A stretch of 64,000 nucleotides of DNA, taken from the NCBI GenBank assembly GCA_037074765.1, contig JBAMDO010000264.1, positions 1 through 64,000 on the forward strand, in the 5' to 3' direction. Both the position numbers and the translations under genes were made by a program. Origin of the DNA: Mansonella perstans. Its lineage: Eukaryota; Nematoda; Chromadorea; Rhabditida; Onchocercidae. The notes under the pieces are model-generated. The model was not told the origin of the DNA and searched no databases. It saw only the letters and a program-made list of their open reading frames with translations. Position 1 is the stretch's first letter. Every line of letters begins with the position of its first letter. This document shows positions 63,894 to 64,000 of the stretch, one piece after another.

Positions 63894-64000
63894 CTAACTG
63901 TGCAATTTGCGACACTGACGCTCATGTCTTTTCAGTTCTTCTCTACGCATGAATATTTGACGACAATATTCGCACTGAGTTTTAAGTTGATGTATTTTCT
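63894..64000 (-). CDS. C2H2 zinc-finger exon of the second unit, partial
   Basis: 3' end of the second-unit equivalent of copy 1, cut by the window edge. Reads QLKTQCEYCRQIFMRREELK then RHERQCRKLHS and stops at 63894. Third finger is C-x2-C-x12-H-x3-C, so the last ligand is Cys (C2HC type). It is intact where copy 1 is frameshifted. Confidence 0.7.
   Translation of the reverse strand, partial: KIHQLKTQCEYCRQIFMRREELKRHERQCRKLHS

Larger units (their letters stand above)
61769..64000 (-). repeat. Tandem segmental duplication, about 1.96-kb unit
   Basis: The 260 bp from about 63735 to the window end match about 61769-62039 closely, with a few substitutions and 1-2 base indels (for example a run of nearly 100 bp through AAAACTTGGCTTATCATG). 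The start offset is about 1,965 bp. One full unit therefore spans about 61769-63734, and a second begins at 63735 and leaves the window. Each unit carries the 3' end of a zinc-finger exon at its left side. Head-to-tail arrangement; the low divergence implies recent duplication or gene conversion. Confidence 0.9.

Noticed and set aside
1..64000. rRNA, tRNA, spliced-leader RNA genes, or CRISPR arrays
   Set aside because: Scanned for conserved 5S, SL and tRNA-like blocks and regular spaced repeats; none seen.

Overview
The window is eukaryotic nuclear DNA from a nematode, most probably a spirurid or filarial species. It is about 70% A+T. Genes are split into many small exons with GT..AG introns and TTTTCAG-like acceptors. 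The recognisable products are the worm orthologues of RPAP3/SPAG1, SEC-10, UBR-1, TRAK/Milton and an ACR-16-type nicotinic receptor subunit. No prokaryotic operon, rRNA, tRNA or CRISPR array was seen.

Layout: (1) 0.6-3.2 kb, minus: a short TPR plus RPAP3_C co-chaperone. (2) 4.5-9.9 kb, minus: exocyst subunit SEC-10. (3) 9.9-12.4 kb: a divergent promoter region with a dense GATA-motif cluster and a possible micro-gene. (4) 12.4-31.5 kb, plus: UBR-1, the N-degron E3 ligase, in about 46 exons with UBR box, ClpS-like domain, RING and C-terminal UBLC domain. (5) 33.6-44.5 kb, minus: TRAK/Milton mitochondrial transport adaptor, whose first coding exon lies 4.5 kb upstream of the rest. (6) 44.5-53.2 kb: a long AT-rich spacer with repeats, a perfect hairpin and a run of unassigned minus-strand exon-like ORFs. 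(7) 53.2-56.9 kb, minus: an alpha-type nicotinic acetylcholine receptor subunit with a 42-bp copy of one of its own exons in an intron. (8) 57.8-61 kb: a decayed C2-domain exon, a possible small secreted protein and an orphan ORF. (9) 61.8-64.0 kb, minus: a tandemly duplicated C2H2 zinc-finger exon array that runs off the window.

The five large genes are conserved housekeeping or neuronal genes with no evident shared pathway, although TRAK, the exocyst and the nicotinic receptor all act in neurons or muscle. The least ordinary part is the right end. There, three zinc-finger exons enter at the same splice phase behind one acidic exon, and the unit restarts about 1.96 kb further on. One copy is intact, one is truncated by a single-base deletion that the next unit lacks, and one is degenerate. 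This is a locus in active duplication and decay. Exon boundaries were read by eye and may be off by an alternative splice site.
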